A stretch of DNA of 42,671 nucleotides, taken from the IMG/VR virus record IMGVR_UViG_3300034198_011656, positions 1-42,671 of that record; one strand, written 5' to 3'. A program made the translations under genes and the position numbers. The DNA comes from a virus. Each line of letters opens with the position of its first letter. The first letter of the stretch is position 1. Of this stretch, positions 24,737-31,884 are shown in pieces. The notes beneath the pieces are model-generated. The model was not told the DNA's origin. It did not search any database and saw only the letters and a list, made by a program, of their open reading frames with translations.

Positions 24737-24959
24737 AAGTTTCTTGCTAAGAATTCTCGCCACATTCGTTGCAACAGCACTAGGTCTTGTTGGAGCAGGA
24801 GCAATCGCTGGAGTTGACACAATAAAATCAGCAATAGTTGCCGGAATTGCGGGAGTTGCAACAGTTCTAGAAGAACTTGCAAGAACATACATGCAAAAAG
24901 GAAAGCTCACAGATAGAGATATTGAGAGAGCATTCGACAAAGTAGACGAAGAAAATTGA
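24720..24959 (+). CDS. Small membrane protein, holin candidate
   Basis: A 79-residue protein with a first hydrophobic helix (about 8-30, Ala/Gly-rich), a second (about 37-52) and a charged cytoplasmic-looking tail (KGKLTDRDIERAFDKVDEEN as the end). Length and topology fit class II holins, which form lesions in the membrane and release the endolysin. Starts at ATG 24720 and 24723 are both possible. Confidence 0.65.
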   Translation: MMEKIKSFLLRILATFVATALGLVGAGAIAGVDTIKSAIVAGIAGVATVLEELARTYMQKGKLTDRDIERAFDKVDEEN

Positions 24960-24962
24960 TGC

Positions 24963-25014
24963 TATAATAGGATGAGGGGCGGGAGTGAAAACATTCTGCA
25001 TTCCCGCCCTCATC
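24963..25014 (+). promoter_or_regulatory. -10 box followed by a long GC-rich hairpin
   Basis: TATAAT at 24963-24968 is followed at once by a strong stem: GATGAGG 24971-24977 with CCTCATC 25008-25014, one bulged G, then GCGGGAGTG 24979-24987 with 24999-25007, and an 11-base loop. No T-run follows, so it is not a standard terminator. It would form at the extreme 5' end of an mRNA for the gene at 25028, or stabilise the 3' end of the holin mRNA. No -35 match was found at normal spacing. Confidence 0.45.
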
Positions 25015-25027
25015 TAAAGGAGAGAAA

Positions 25028-25159
25028 ATGGGAAAACATCACGATAAAATTGAAAAAGCATTAGAAATCAGAATTAAAAATACACCAAGCGGATCTGGAT
25101 ACAATAAACCGGGAAGCATGAATAAAAACAAAACTGGTTATGCAAAGAGAAGAAAATAA
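25028..25159 (+). CDS. 43-residue basic microprotein
   Basis: A 43-codon frame with AAAGGAG about six bases before the ATG, ending in TAA. The product is strongly basic (many Lys/Arg, pI clearly high), with a likely helix (residues 3-18) and a Gly/Ser/Asn-rich tail ending in KRRK. Such composition suggests nucleic-acid binding. No family was recognised. Confidence 0.55.
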   Translation: MGKHHDKIEKALEIRIKNTPSGSGYNKPGSMNKNKTGYAKRRK

Positions 25160-25174
25160 GGTATAATATTTTCT

Positions 25175-25624
25175 ATGAGTGAACTAGCTACTAGATTAAA
25201 GACATTGCAGGCAAATGTATTCCAGATGTATGCACAGGCACATGGATACCACTGGAATGTAGAAGGAATGTTGTTCAAAGAATTACACGCCTTTTTCTTA
25301 GAGATTTACGAAGATGTTTTTGGTGCAATTGACCCCATTTCAGAGAATCTAAGAAAGCTAGACGACACAGCACCATTTGGTGCAAAGAATTGGCTACAGA
25401 ATGCCACAGTTTACATTAATGACAATGAAGTTCTAAGCCCAGTAGAGATGTTGAATGCTCTTGCATCAACAAATGAATCAATTATTGCCGAATTGAAAAT
25501 TATCTTCAAGGTTGCAGATGCAGCAGATGAGCAGGGAATTGCAAACTTTATTGCAGAGCGAATTGACCAGCATCAGTTCTGGCGTTGGCAAATTAAATCA
25601 ACCCTTAAAAAAGTCGTAATCTGA
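25175..25624 (+). CDS. Dps-like ferritin
   Basis: A 149-residue ferritin-fold protein of the Dps type. The residues that form the inter-subunit ferroxidase site of Dps are present with exact family spacing: H26, H38 (12 apart), D53 (15 apart) and E57 (4 apart), in YHWNVEG, ELHAFFLEIYEDVF and IDPISENL. Dps proteins oxidise and store iron and protect DNA from peroxide. The protein is close to normal length. TATAAT at 25162-25167, seven bases before the ATG with no ribosome site, suggests a leaderless mRNA. Confidence 0.88.
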   Translation: MSELATRLKTLQANVFQMYAQAHGYHWNVEGMLFKELHAFFLEIYEDVFGAIDPISENLRKLDDTAPFGAKNWLQNATVYINDNEVLSPVEMLNALASTNESIIAELKIIFKVADAADEQGIANFIAERIDQHQFWRWQIKSTLKKVVI

Positions 25625-25625
25625 C

Positions 25626-25653
25626 TTGACAAACCAATAATCAATACTATATT
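25626..25653 (+). promoter_or_regulatory. Promoter for first tRNA array
   Basis: TTGACA at 25626-25631 is followed after 16 bases by TATATT (25648-25653), with a TATAAT at 25653-25658 as an overlapping alternative. It lies just after the Dps stop and about 12 bases before the first tRNA of the array, as expected for a stable-RNA promoter. Confidence 0.55.
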
Positions 25654-25664
25654 ATAATCTTTAT

Positions 25665-25738
25665 GCCCTCGTAGCTCAGTGGATTAGAGCAATAGGTTTC
25701 TACCCTACAGGTCGGGAGTTCGAATCTCTCCGGGGGTA
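25665..25738 (+). tRNA. tRNA-Arg(UCU)
   Basis: A 74-nt cloverleaf: acceptor GCCCTCG/CGGGGGT (two wobble pairs) with discriminator A, D-stem GCTC/GAGC, anticodon loop TTTCTAC with anticodon TCT at 25699-25701 reading AGA, and T-loop TTCGAAT. The first anticodon-stem pair (A-C) is mismatched. CCA is not encoded. Confidence 0.85.
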
Positions 25739-25739
25739 C

Positions 25740-25811
25740 TGGCAATTGGTGAAACGGTTATCACATATCTCTGATAAGGATATATTACAAGTTCGATTCT
25801 TGTATTGCCAA
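25740..25811 (+). tRNA. tRNA-Ile(GAU)
   Basis: A 72-nt cloverleaf: acceptor TGGCAAT/ATTGCCA with discriminator A, anticodon stem TATCT/GGATA around CTGATAA (anticodon GAT at 25773-25775, reading AUC/AUU), and T-arm ACAAG-TTCGATT-CTTGT. The window encodes a second Ile tRNA with anticodon UAU, so all three Ile codons are covered. Confidence 0.85.
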
Positions 25812-25816
25812 CCAAT

Positions 25817-25888
25817 TCTCCCTTAGCTCAACGGCAGAGCAGAGAGCTGTTAACTCTAAGGTTGTTGGTTCGAATCCAGCAGGGAGAG
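25817..25888 (+). tRNA. tRNA-Asn(GUU)
   Basis: A 72-nt cloverleaf: acceptor TCTCCCT/AGGGAGA with discriminator G, D-stem GCTC/GAGC, anticodon loop CTGTTAA (GTT at 25849-25851) and T-arm with TTCGAAT. The outer anticodon-stem pair (G-A) is mismatched. CCA is not encoded. Confidence 0.87.
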
Positions 25889-25934
25889 CTTGGTTAATTT
25901 AATATGAATTGTTCTCCAACACTTATCTAAATCA

Positions 25935-25940
25935 TATAAT
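25935..25940 (+). promoter_or_regulatory. -10 box of the pstS-like operon
   Basis: TATAAT lies in the 109-base gap between tRNA-Asn and the pstS-like gene. No good -35 is present at normal spacing. GTTCTCC at 25911-25917, two bases different in type from the actinobacterial PhoP box unit GTTCACC, lies upstream, but its expected direct-repeat partner is poor, so phosphate control is only a suggestion. A strong GGAGG precedes the ATG at 25998, and a weak hairpin (GATAG/CTATC) lies before it. Confidence 0.45.
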
Positions 25941-25997
25941 TTCTATAGAAGTATTCCCCACACACTGATAGACTAATGCAACTATCTAGGAGGATAT

Positions 25998-27281
25998 ATG
26001 AAAAAGAAGATTTTTGCCGTTGCAGCAATCATTGCAACATTTATTTCAATTCCCGCGATTGCATCTATTAACAATGCAACGCTTGATGGAAAACCAACAA
26101 TTCTTACAACAGTGGGTTCCGATACAACATACCCACTTTCACTAGGATTATCAAAGATTTATAACGAATTGCCGGGATGCAAGACAACAGTCTACACAGG
26201 TCAGGCACTAGCAACATATGGAAACTGCACTAATGAAATCAATGGTGAAGTTGTTCCAAACGCAGAAGATCCAAACCCACAGCACGATTTTGTTGTTGAC
26301 CAATACCCAATTGGTTCAGGTTCTGGAGCAAAACTAGTTCTTGACTCAGTTATTGCAAACTCATATGGATTAAATGCCGATATTGGAAGATCATCATCAG
26401 TTCCACCAAATGTTCTAAATGCAATTGCTTTTGCAAAAGAAGGTCTTTCGTGGTTCCACTTTACTAAAGTTAATGGTACAACCACAAAGCATGCGGCGAT
26501 TACTAATTTAACACCAGTCCAACTTGCAAACATTTATTCTGGTAATATTACAACATGGAATGAACTTGCACCAACAGACAAGATTTTAGGAAACATGAAG
26601 TCTTATAAGTCTGGAACAAAAACAATTGTAGCGGGAATTAATAATGGAAACCCTGCTACAAATTGTCAGGACAAGTGGGTTTCCTGCACTCCAATTGTTG
26701 TTTATTCAGCACAAGATGGAAGCGGTACAAGAAAAGCTTGGGATGAGTTTATGCGAGTTGGAATGACTGCATATACTTTATCAACAAATGTCAAGAAGAT
26801 TTTTGAAAATGACGCATCTCCAATTATTCAAAATGGTGATGCAACAAATGCAATCTTTTATTTCTCTACAGCAAGATATGCATATAGAAATAATATTTCT
26901 TTGAAGACTGGAAATAACAAAGGTTATGTATTTGGAAACACAGTTGGAAATTCAGTAAACCTGAAAAATTATGCAGACGCAATAGGCAATGTAAATGGAA
27001 CTGCGCCAAGCATTACTAATATTAAAATTGCATCTTTTCCGTTTAGCAGAAACATGTTCATGTCAACTAAGAAAACTCCATCGGCTTCCGTAAAGAACTA
27101 CATCAGATTTATTTGTTCAGCAGATATGGATACACTTAAAGACTCGTATGGAACATCAATCAAGTCATTGATTGATTCAGCTATTCAGTCTGAAGGATTC
27201 ATTAGATTTGACAAGTCAATTGATCAAAATCTTGACGGAGAAGTTTACTCTGGATACTGCAAGACAACGCTTGCTAAATGA
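25998..27281 (+). CDS. pstS: PstS-like phosphate-binding protein
   Basis: A 427-residue secreted substrate-binding protein. The signal peptide (MKKK, hydrophobic core, AIASI) has no lipobox cysteine, unlike cellular Gram-positive PstS lipoproteins. Family signatures are GSDTTYPL near the mature N-terminus, YPIGSGSGAK, the IGRSSS loop, NLTPVQLANIYSGNITTWNE and AQDGSGTRKAWDEF, which contribute the phosphate-coordinating Ser, Asp and Arg. Phosphate capture for the host's Pst transporter during infection is the likely role, as in marine phages. It is coupled by a four-base overlap to a sortase-fold membrane protein that could hold it at the cell surface. Confidence 0.9.
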   Translation: MKKKIFAVAAIIATFISIPAIASINNATLDGKPTILTTVGSDTTYPLSLGLSKIYNELPGCKTTVYTGQALATYGNCTNEINGEVVPNAEDPNPQHDFVVDQYPIGSGSGAKLVLDSVIANSYGLNADIGRSSSVPPNVLNAIAFAKEGLSWFHFTKVNGTTTKHAAITNLTPVQLANIYSGNITTWNELAPTDKILGNMKSYKSGTKTIVAGINNGNPATNCQDKWVSCTPIVVYSAQDGSGTRKAWDEFMRVGMTAYTLSTNVKKIFENDASPIIQNGDATNAIFYFSTARYAYRNNISLKTGNNKGYVFGNTVGNSVNLKNYADAIGNVNGTAPSITNIKIASFPFSRNMFMSTKKTPSASVKNYIRFICSADMDTLKDSYGTSIKSLIDSAIQSEGFIRFDKSIDQNLDGEVYSGYCKTTLAK

Positions 27282-28078
27282 TAAAAAAACAAATACTAAA
27301 ATATCTAGCATATTTAGTAATAGCATTTGTAACATTTGAATTATCAATCTCGTATGTATTTTATATGAGAGGTCAGGTTGCAGGAGCTGTAAATCTTTAT
27401 CATAAATTTCAAAAGGCAAATGGGGCGATAGGTTTAACCGACCTGTCGCCCCTGCCTAATGAACCCTTTGCTGTAGGAGACTCCATTGCACTAATTAAAA
27501 TTCCCGCAATACAATCAGAGCAAATAGTTTTTGAAGGATCTCAAGCAGCGATCACTCAAAAAGGCATTGGTCATATGTCTGGAAGCGCCGGGATAGCAGA
27601 AAGAGGAATGTCCGTTTTAGTAGGAAGAAGAACAAGTTGGGGAGCCCCATTTGCTTATTTGCCAAAATTAAAAGTTGGAGATAAAATATCAACAACAACT
27701 GTGGCTGGAACAATGGATTATAAAGTTGTAAAGCTTAATGCAACATTTGAAGATTTAAATATTAAGTATAATAAATCAATGCTCGCATTAATGACTAGCA
27801 GTAACCCCATACTTGGATTGGGTAGCTATATAGTTTTAGCGGAAGCACAGAAAAATCCATATCCGCCTACTCCACAAAATAGAAAAGATGATGGAGTTGA
27901 CTATAATTTGTTTTTTGTAGTATACTTGCTGTTAATAATTACAATCTTGTTTTTTTATAAACAATTTGTAAATCAATTTGATAAAATAATTGCATATTCA
28001 ATAATTTCTCCTACGCTAATATTTTTATTTATATTGTTTGCAAAAGAACTTGACAAGCTCATGTCAACTACGCTATAA
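27278..28078 (+). CDS. Sortase-fold membrane protein lacking catalytic residues
   Basis: A 266-residue protein with an N-terminal membrane helix (about 8-29), a class E-like sortase domain (about 66-190) and two C-terminal membrane helices (about 210-230 and 238-258). The fold is recognisable from IALIKIPAI, GIGHMSGS, RTSWGAPFAYLPKLKVGDKI and LALMTS. The catalytic His of the usual GHRT is R117 (VGRRT). The Cys of the usual TC is S174 (MTSSNP), and the usual Arg of R-L-I-V-x-A-E is S183 (SYIVLAEA). It is therefore unlikely to be a transpeptidase. Co-translation with the pstS-like gene suggests an anchoring or docking role; this is inference. Confidence 0.82.
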   Translation: MIKKQILKYLAYLVIAFVTFELSISYVFYMRGQVAGAVNLYHKFQKANGAIGLTDLSPLPNEPFAVGDSIALIKIPAIQSEQIVFEGSQAAITQKGIGHMSGSAGIAERGMSVLVGRRTSWGAPFAYLPKLKVGDKISTTTVAGTMDYKVVKLNATFEDLNIKYNKSMLALMTSSNPILGLGSYIVLAEAQKNPYPPTPQNRKDDGVDYNLFFVVYLLLIITILFFYKQFVNQFDKIIAYSIISPTLIFLFILFAKELDKLMSTTL

Positions 28079-28089
28079 TAATTAGCGTA
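28050..28089 (+). promoter_or_regulatory. Promoter with inverted repeat for second tRNA array
   Basis: TTGACA (28050-28055) and TATAAT (28074-28079) with an 18-base spacer form a near-perfect housekeeping promoter. The -10 lies within an inverted repeat, TACGCTA 28069-28075 and TAGCGTA 28083-28089 with seven bases between. The first tRNA starts at 28093. The repeat may be an operator that controls the tRNA array. Confidence 0.6.
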
Positions 28090-28092
28090 TAA

Positions 28093-28164
28093 GGCTTCAT
28101 CGTCTATCGGTTAGGATATGAGATTTTCACTCTCATGGACAGGGTTCGACTCCCTGTGGAGCTG
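28093..28164 (+). tRNA. tRNA-Glu(UUC)
   Basis: A 72-nt cloverleaf: acceptor GGCTTCA/TGGAGCT with two wobble pairs and discriminator G, anticodon stem TGAGA/TCTCA around TTTTCAC (TTC at 28126-28128), and T-arm CAGGG-TTCGACT-CCCTG. It is the first gene after a strong promoter. CCA is not encoded. Confidence 0.88.
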
Positions 28165-28391
28165 CAACAATAGGGTCGCTCCTTATTGGAGAATGGCTGA
28201 ATAATCGGTGCAGGAAACTTAGCCGATAAAGCAGGCACATGGGAAAGATAACCCCTGAAATGGCAAATGCTAATCGGGGGGATTGTGAAGGTACACAAGA
28301 ATTCCTAGGTAAACCAACCAGTGTGTCGTCTGGGAACTAACAGATCCAATGTTTCCTTCCTAGTGTGGGTGGAATCCCACTTCTCACTCTT
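28165..28391 (+). other. Unexplained 227-nt structured stretch inside tRNA array
   Basis: No gene or tRNA fits here. Several helices can be drawn: an 8-bp hairpin 28168-28175 with 28181-28188; TTGTG/CACAA at about 28283-28298; TCTG/CAGA near 28330; and a nested hairpin at 28362-28388 (AGTG..GTGGG/CCCAC..CACT). CCGAT at 28223-28227 can pair with ATCGG at 28204-28208 or at 28273-28277, so the structures are mutually exclusive. There is no T-arm consensus, so it is not a long-variable-arm tRNA. It may be a structured RNA processed with the tRNAs, or a decayed tRNA gene block. Confidence 0.4.
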
Positions 28392-28465
28392 GTCGGGGTG
28401 GAGCAGTTAGGTAGCTCGTGAGTCTCATAAACTCAAGGTCATGGGTTCAAATCCCATCCCCGCCA
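28392..28465 (+). tRNA. tRNA-Met(CAU), initiator-like body
   Basis: A 74-nt cloverleaf with anticodon CAT in the loop CTCATAA and T-arm ATGGG-TTCAAAT-CCCAT. The D-arm (TGGAGCAGTTAGGTAGCTCG) resembles bacterial initiator tRNA. The hallmark three G-C pairs of the initiator anticodon stem are absent (TGAGT/ACTCA), and the acceptor has a mismatch at 2-71 (T-C) instead of 1-72. It may be an elongator Met tRNA derived from an initiator, or an unusual initiator. CCA is not encoded. Confidence 0.78.
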
Positions 28466-28466
28466 C

Positions 28467-28538
28467 GCCTCCTTAGCTCAGGGGTAGAGCAACGCACTTG
28501 TAATGCGTAGGTCTGGGGTTCAAATCCCTAAGGGGGCT
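28467..28538 (+). tRNA. tRNA-Thr(UGU)
   Basis: A 72-nt cloverleaf: acceptor GCCTCCT/AGGGGGC with discriminator T, D-stem GCTC/GAGC, anticodon stem ACGCA/TGCGT around CTTGTAA (TGT at 28499-28501, reading ACA), and T-loop TTCAAAT. It starts two bases after tRNA-Met. CCA is not encoded. Confidence 0.9.
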
Positions 28539-28554
28539 CTTATGAAAGGATAAA

Positions 28555-28788
28555 ATGATTAACCAGTATTGGTCATGGGCGCTGTCAATTGTCGGCGCTT
28601 TTGGCATGTATCTAACAGGTAAAAAAGATTGGCGGGGTTGGGTAGTAGTCCTAGTCAATGAAGTAGTATGGTTTACATATGCAATAGTCACCAAACAATA
28701 TGGATTCTTTGTCGGATGTTTCTTTTATGGAATCGTGGGAACAAAAAATCTGATACAATGGCTCAAAGATCACAAGAAAAGAGTTTAA
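28555..28788 (+). CDS. Small three-helix membrane protein
   Basis: A 77-residue membrane protein with hydrophobic segments at about 4-20, 27-45 and 48-66 and a basic tail. Trp-rich helices and a [19 protein letters not shown] start are reminiscent of truncated PnuC-like or phage-specific small membrane proteins; no family is certain. It has AAAGGA before its ATG and ends two bases before the gmd gene, so it may be expressed with the sugar island. Confidence 0.6.
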   Translation: MINQYWSWALSIVGAFGMYLTGKKDWRGWVVVLVNEVVWFTYAIVTKQYGFFVGCFFYGIVGTKNLIQWLKDHKKRV

Positions 28789-28789
28789 T

Positions 28790-29803
28790 ATGAAAAAAGC
28801 TTTGATTACAGGAATCACGGGTCAAGATGGTTCCTATTTGGCAGAATTGTTATTGGAAAAGGGTTATGAGGTTCATGGTATCAAGCGCAGAACCTCTTTG
28901 ATTAATACAGATAGAATTGACGATATTTTTGAAGAGAATGAAAACTTTTATTTGCATTATGGCGATTTGACGGACTCAACAAATCTTATTAGGCTGATTG
29001 GTGAAATTCAACCAGATGAAATTTACAACCTTGGCGCACAGAGCCATGTTGCCGTTTCATTTGAGACTCCGGAATACACAGCAAATAGTGATGCAATAGG
29101 AGTTCTAAGAATGCTTGAGGCTATCCGAATTCTTAAGATGGAAGATAAGGTTAGATTCTATCAAGCATCTACATCTGAAATGTTTGGTCTTGTTCAAGAG
29201 ATTCCACAAACAGAAAAGACTCCTTTCTATCCAAGGTCTCCATATGGGGTGGCAAAGCTTTACGGACACTGGATTACAAAGAATTACCGCGAAGCCTATG
29301 ACATGTATGCTTGCAGTGGAATTCTATTCAATCACGAATCTCCAAAGCGTGGAGAGACATTCGTTACCCAGAAAGTTGTAATGGGCTTGAGAGATATTGC
29401 TAATGGCAAGCAGGACTGTTTGTATCTAGGAAATCTTAATGCCTTACGCGATTGGGGACACGCAAAAGATTTTGTTCGTGCTATGTGGCTTATGCTTCAG
29501 CAAGAAAAGCCGGAAGACTTTGTTATTGCAACAGGCAAGCAGTATTCCGTTAGGGAGTTTGTAAATGCTTGCGCTCCATACTTCGGCATGAAGATCTTTT
29601 GGGAGGGCTCAGGCTTGCAGGAAAAGGGCATTGACCTGAATACAAATAAGGTTGTTGTACGAGTTGACCCTAAGTATTTCCGACCCGCAGAAGTAGAAAC
29701 ACTCCTTGGCGATTCTTCCTATGCTAAAGAAAAACTTGGATGGGAGCCAGAGATTTCATTTGACGAACTAGTAAAGGATATGTGTCTTAATGGAATTAAC
29801 TAG
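28790..29803 (+). CDS. gmd: GDP-mannose 4,6-dehydratase
   Basis: A 337-residue extended short-chain dehydrogenase that converts GDP-D-mannose to GDP-4-keto-6-deoxy-D-mannose. Diagnostic elements are the nucleotide-binding [13 protein letters not shown], the RRTS that contacts the cofactor, the catalytic STSEMFG, Y-x3-K in YGVAKLYG, and [17 protein letters not shown], which is specific to Gmd. It is slightly shorter than bacterial Gmd (about 345-370). The next gene overlaps it by 14 bases and takes its product. Confidence 0.93.
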   Translation: MKKALITGITGQDGSYLAELLLEKGYEVHGIKRRTSLINTDRIDDIFEENENFYLHYGDLTDSTNLIRLIGEIQPDEIYNLGAQSHVAVSFETPEYTANSDAIGVLRMLEAIRILKMEDKVRFYQASTSEMFGLVQEIPQTEKTPFYPRSPYGVAKLYGHWITKNYREAYDMYACSGILFNHESPKRGETFVTQKVVMGLRDIANGKQDCLYLGNLNALRDWGHAKDFVRAMWLMLQQEKPEDFVIATGKQYSVREFVNACAPYFGMKIFWEGSGLQEKGIDLNTNKVVVRVDPKYFRPAEVETLLGDSSYAKEKLGWEPEISFDELVKDMCLNGIN

Positions 29804-30731
29804 TAAAATTTATGTGGCAGGTCATCGTGGACTTGTCGGATCATCAATAATGCGTAAGCTAAAAGAAGCTGGGTACACAAATGTATTCGGTTCAGATAGA
29901 AAGAATTTAGACTTGCGCGATCAGCGAGCCGTTGAAGCATTCTTCAACGCTAATAAGCCGGACTATGTATTTTTTGCAGCAGCAAAAGTCGGGGGAATTA
30001 GTTTTAATAAAGCTGCCCCTGCCGATTTTATTTATGACAATCTTCAAATCCAGAACAATGTCATTAGCTCTGCACATAAGCACGGAGTAAAAAAGTTGTT
30101 GTTCTTAGGTTCAGCTTGCATTTATCCGAAGGTGACTCCACAACCAATCAAGGAAGAGTATCTTCTTTCGGATTATCTTGAGCCTACTAATGAAGGCTAT
30201 GCGCTCGCTAAGATTGCAGGATTGAAAATGTGTCAGATGTACAAGCAGCAATATGGATTTAATGCCATCTCCTTGATGCCTGCAAACTTATACGGACCCA
30301 ATGATAATTTTGACATTGAGAAATGCCATGTTATTCCAGCTATGATTAATAAGTTTATCTCTGCAAAAAACAATAACATTGATGAAGTTGTATTGTTCGG
30401 AGATGGAACTCCAACTCGTGAGTTTTTGCATGTAGATGATTTGGCAGATGCTTGTTTGTTCTTGATGAACAATTATGATGAAACTGAACATATCAATGTC
30501 GGATCTTCTGAGGAATATACAATTAAAGATTTGGCTGATATTGTCGCCAAAGCTACAGGATACTCTGGTAAAATTATCTGGGATACAACAAAGCCGAATG
30601 GCACTCCAAGGCGCAAGTTGGACAACTCAAGAATAAATGCCCTTGGGTGGAAGTCTAAGATTAGCCTAGAGGCGGGATTAAAGGAAACAGTAGAATGGTA
30701 TTTGAACACTGGAGGGCAGCGTAATGTCTAG
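29790..30731 (+). CDS. GDP-L-fucose/GDP-L-colitose synthase (epimerase-reductase)
   Basis: A 313-residue short-chain dehydrogenase of the GMER/WcaG family. It has [10 protein letters not shown] for [12 protein letters not shown], the catalytic SACIYP, Y-x3-K in YALAKIAG, and [14 protein letters not shown]. It epimerises at C3 and C5 and reduces at C4. Fcl makes GDP-L-fucose; its close relative ColC makes GDP-L-colitose from the 3-deoxy intermediate. Because the next gene is ColD-like, colitose is as likely as fucose. Overlaps gmd by 14 bases and the next gene by eight. Confidence 0.88.
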   Translation: MELTSKIYVAGHRGLVGSSIMRKLKEAGYTNVFGSDRKNLDLRDQRAVEAFFNANKPDYVFFAAAKVGGISFNKAAPADFIYDNLQIQNNVISSAHKHGVKKLLFLGSACIYPKVTPQPIKEEYLLSDYLEPTNEGYALAKIAGLKMCQMYKQQYGFNAISLMPANLYGPNDNFDIEKCHVIPAMINKFISAKNNNIDEVVLFGDGTPTREFLHVDDLADACLFLMNNYDETEHINVGSSEEYTIKDLADIVAKATGYSGKIIWDTTKPNGTPRRKLDNSRINALGWKSKISLEAGLKETVEWYLNTGGQRNV

Positions 30732-31884
30732 TTGGAAACTTATGAAGAATACAATAACGCCTTTTGATAGAATCAAAATGGCTTATTTCGCATTATCAAC
30801 TAAGCAATTTACCAACGGCCCTAAGGTTCGTGAGTTTGAAAAGAAGTGGAATCAATGGCTTGGATCGCATTATTCACTTTATGTCTCGTCTGGTAGCACA
30901 GCAAATTTTTTGCTTGTTGCAGCAATCAAAGAAAAGTATAATCTCAAGGATGGCGACAAGGTTTTGTTGCCTGCCTGCACATGGGTTACCAATGTCGGTC
31001 CAATCATTCAGCTAGGTCTTGAGCCAGTTTTTTGTGACATCAATCTTGAAGATTACAGCTTTGATTACAAAGCGTTGGACTATGTAAAAAAACAACATCC
31101 AGATATTAAGATGGTGTTTGTCACCCACCTTTTGGGATTCCCTGCGGATACTTCGCAAATTAAAGCTATTTTCCCGGAAGCAATCATTATTGATGATGTT
31201 TGCGAATCACACGGAGCAAGAGACTTTTATGATAAAGTTGGCGCTAATAGTTTAGGTGCTACATTCAGTTTTTATTTTGGTCACCACATGACAACAATTG
31301 AGGGCGGTATGGTCTCAACGAATGACCGCGAACTCTATGATCTTATGAAGATGAAGAGAAGTCATGGATTAGCCAGAGAGTCAGTTAATTTTGATGAGTA
31401 TGCCGCAAAGTATCCACATATCCAAAGGTCTTTCTTGTTTATTACTGATGGATATAACTTTAGAAATCACGAAATTTGTGCTGTTTTAGGTCTTTCACAA
31501 TTAAAGCGCCTGAACAGAATGATTAAGAAGCGGTACAGAAACTATATTGATTTCCGAAACATCATCAATAGGTATCCGCATTTATTCCACAATGCAGCAG
31601 TAAACCCTCGCAATAGTAGTTTCTGTTTCCCAATTATTTGCAAGGACAAAAATACAAGAGATTCGCTGATGCGTGAGTTTGATAAACATAAGATTGAATA
31701 CAGACCGATTGTAAGTGGCAATCTTCTAAGTCATCCATTCCTTCAGGATTACAAAATTTGCAGCCAGAAGGAATTGAACAATGTGGACTTGTTGAATGAA
31801 TACGGTGTCTATCTTGGCAACAGCCACTTTGTTGGTCGGAAGGAAATGAAAAAGCTTGCAAAGATTGTTGAGGGCATAGCTTGA
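30724..31884 (+). CDS. colD: ColD-like GDP-4-keto-6-deoxy-D-mannose 3-dehydratase
   Basis: A 386-residue fold-type I PLP enzyme of the DegT/AHBA family. The usual Schiff-base lysine is replaced by histidines at 187-188 in FSFYFGHHMTTIEGG, the hallmark of ColD, which removes the C3 hydroxyl rather than transaminating. Other ColD-like features are VSSGSTAN for the PLP phosphate, IDDVCESHGA and the long RPIVSGNLL..NNVDLLNEYGVYLGN stretch (described in pieces). With Gmd and the preceding reductase it completes GDP-L-colitose synthesis. An ordinary aminotransferase is excluded if the histidine is real. Confidence 0.85.
   Translation: MSSWKLMKNTITPFDRIKMAYFALSTKQFTNGPKVREFEKKWNQWLGSHYSLYVSSGSTANFLLVAAIKEKYNLKDGDKVLLPACTWVTNVGPIIQLGLEPVFCDINLEDYSFDYKALDYVKKQHPDIKMVFVTHLLGFPADTSQIKAIFPEAIIIDDVCESHGARDFYDKVGANSLGATFSFYFGHHMTTIEGGMVSTNDRELYDLMKMKRSHGLARESVNFDEYAAKYPHIQRSFLFITDGYNFRNHEICAVLGLSQLKRLNRMIKKRYRNYIDFRNIINRYPHLFHNAAVNPRNSSFCFPIICKDKNTRDSLMREFDKHKIEYRPIVSGNLLSHPFLQDYKICSQKELNNVDLLNEYGVYLGNSHFVGRKEMKKLAKIVEGIA

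Noticed and set aside
25911-25930. PhoP box controlling the pstS-like gene
   Set aside because: Only one recognisable half-unit (GTTCTCC) is present; the direct-repeat partner at the expected 11-base spacing is poor.
28165-28391. RNase P RNA or a long-variable-arm tRNA
   Set aside because: Size is too small for RNase P RNA, its conserved core motifs are absent, and no T-arm TTCRA pattern or matching acceptor stem was found.
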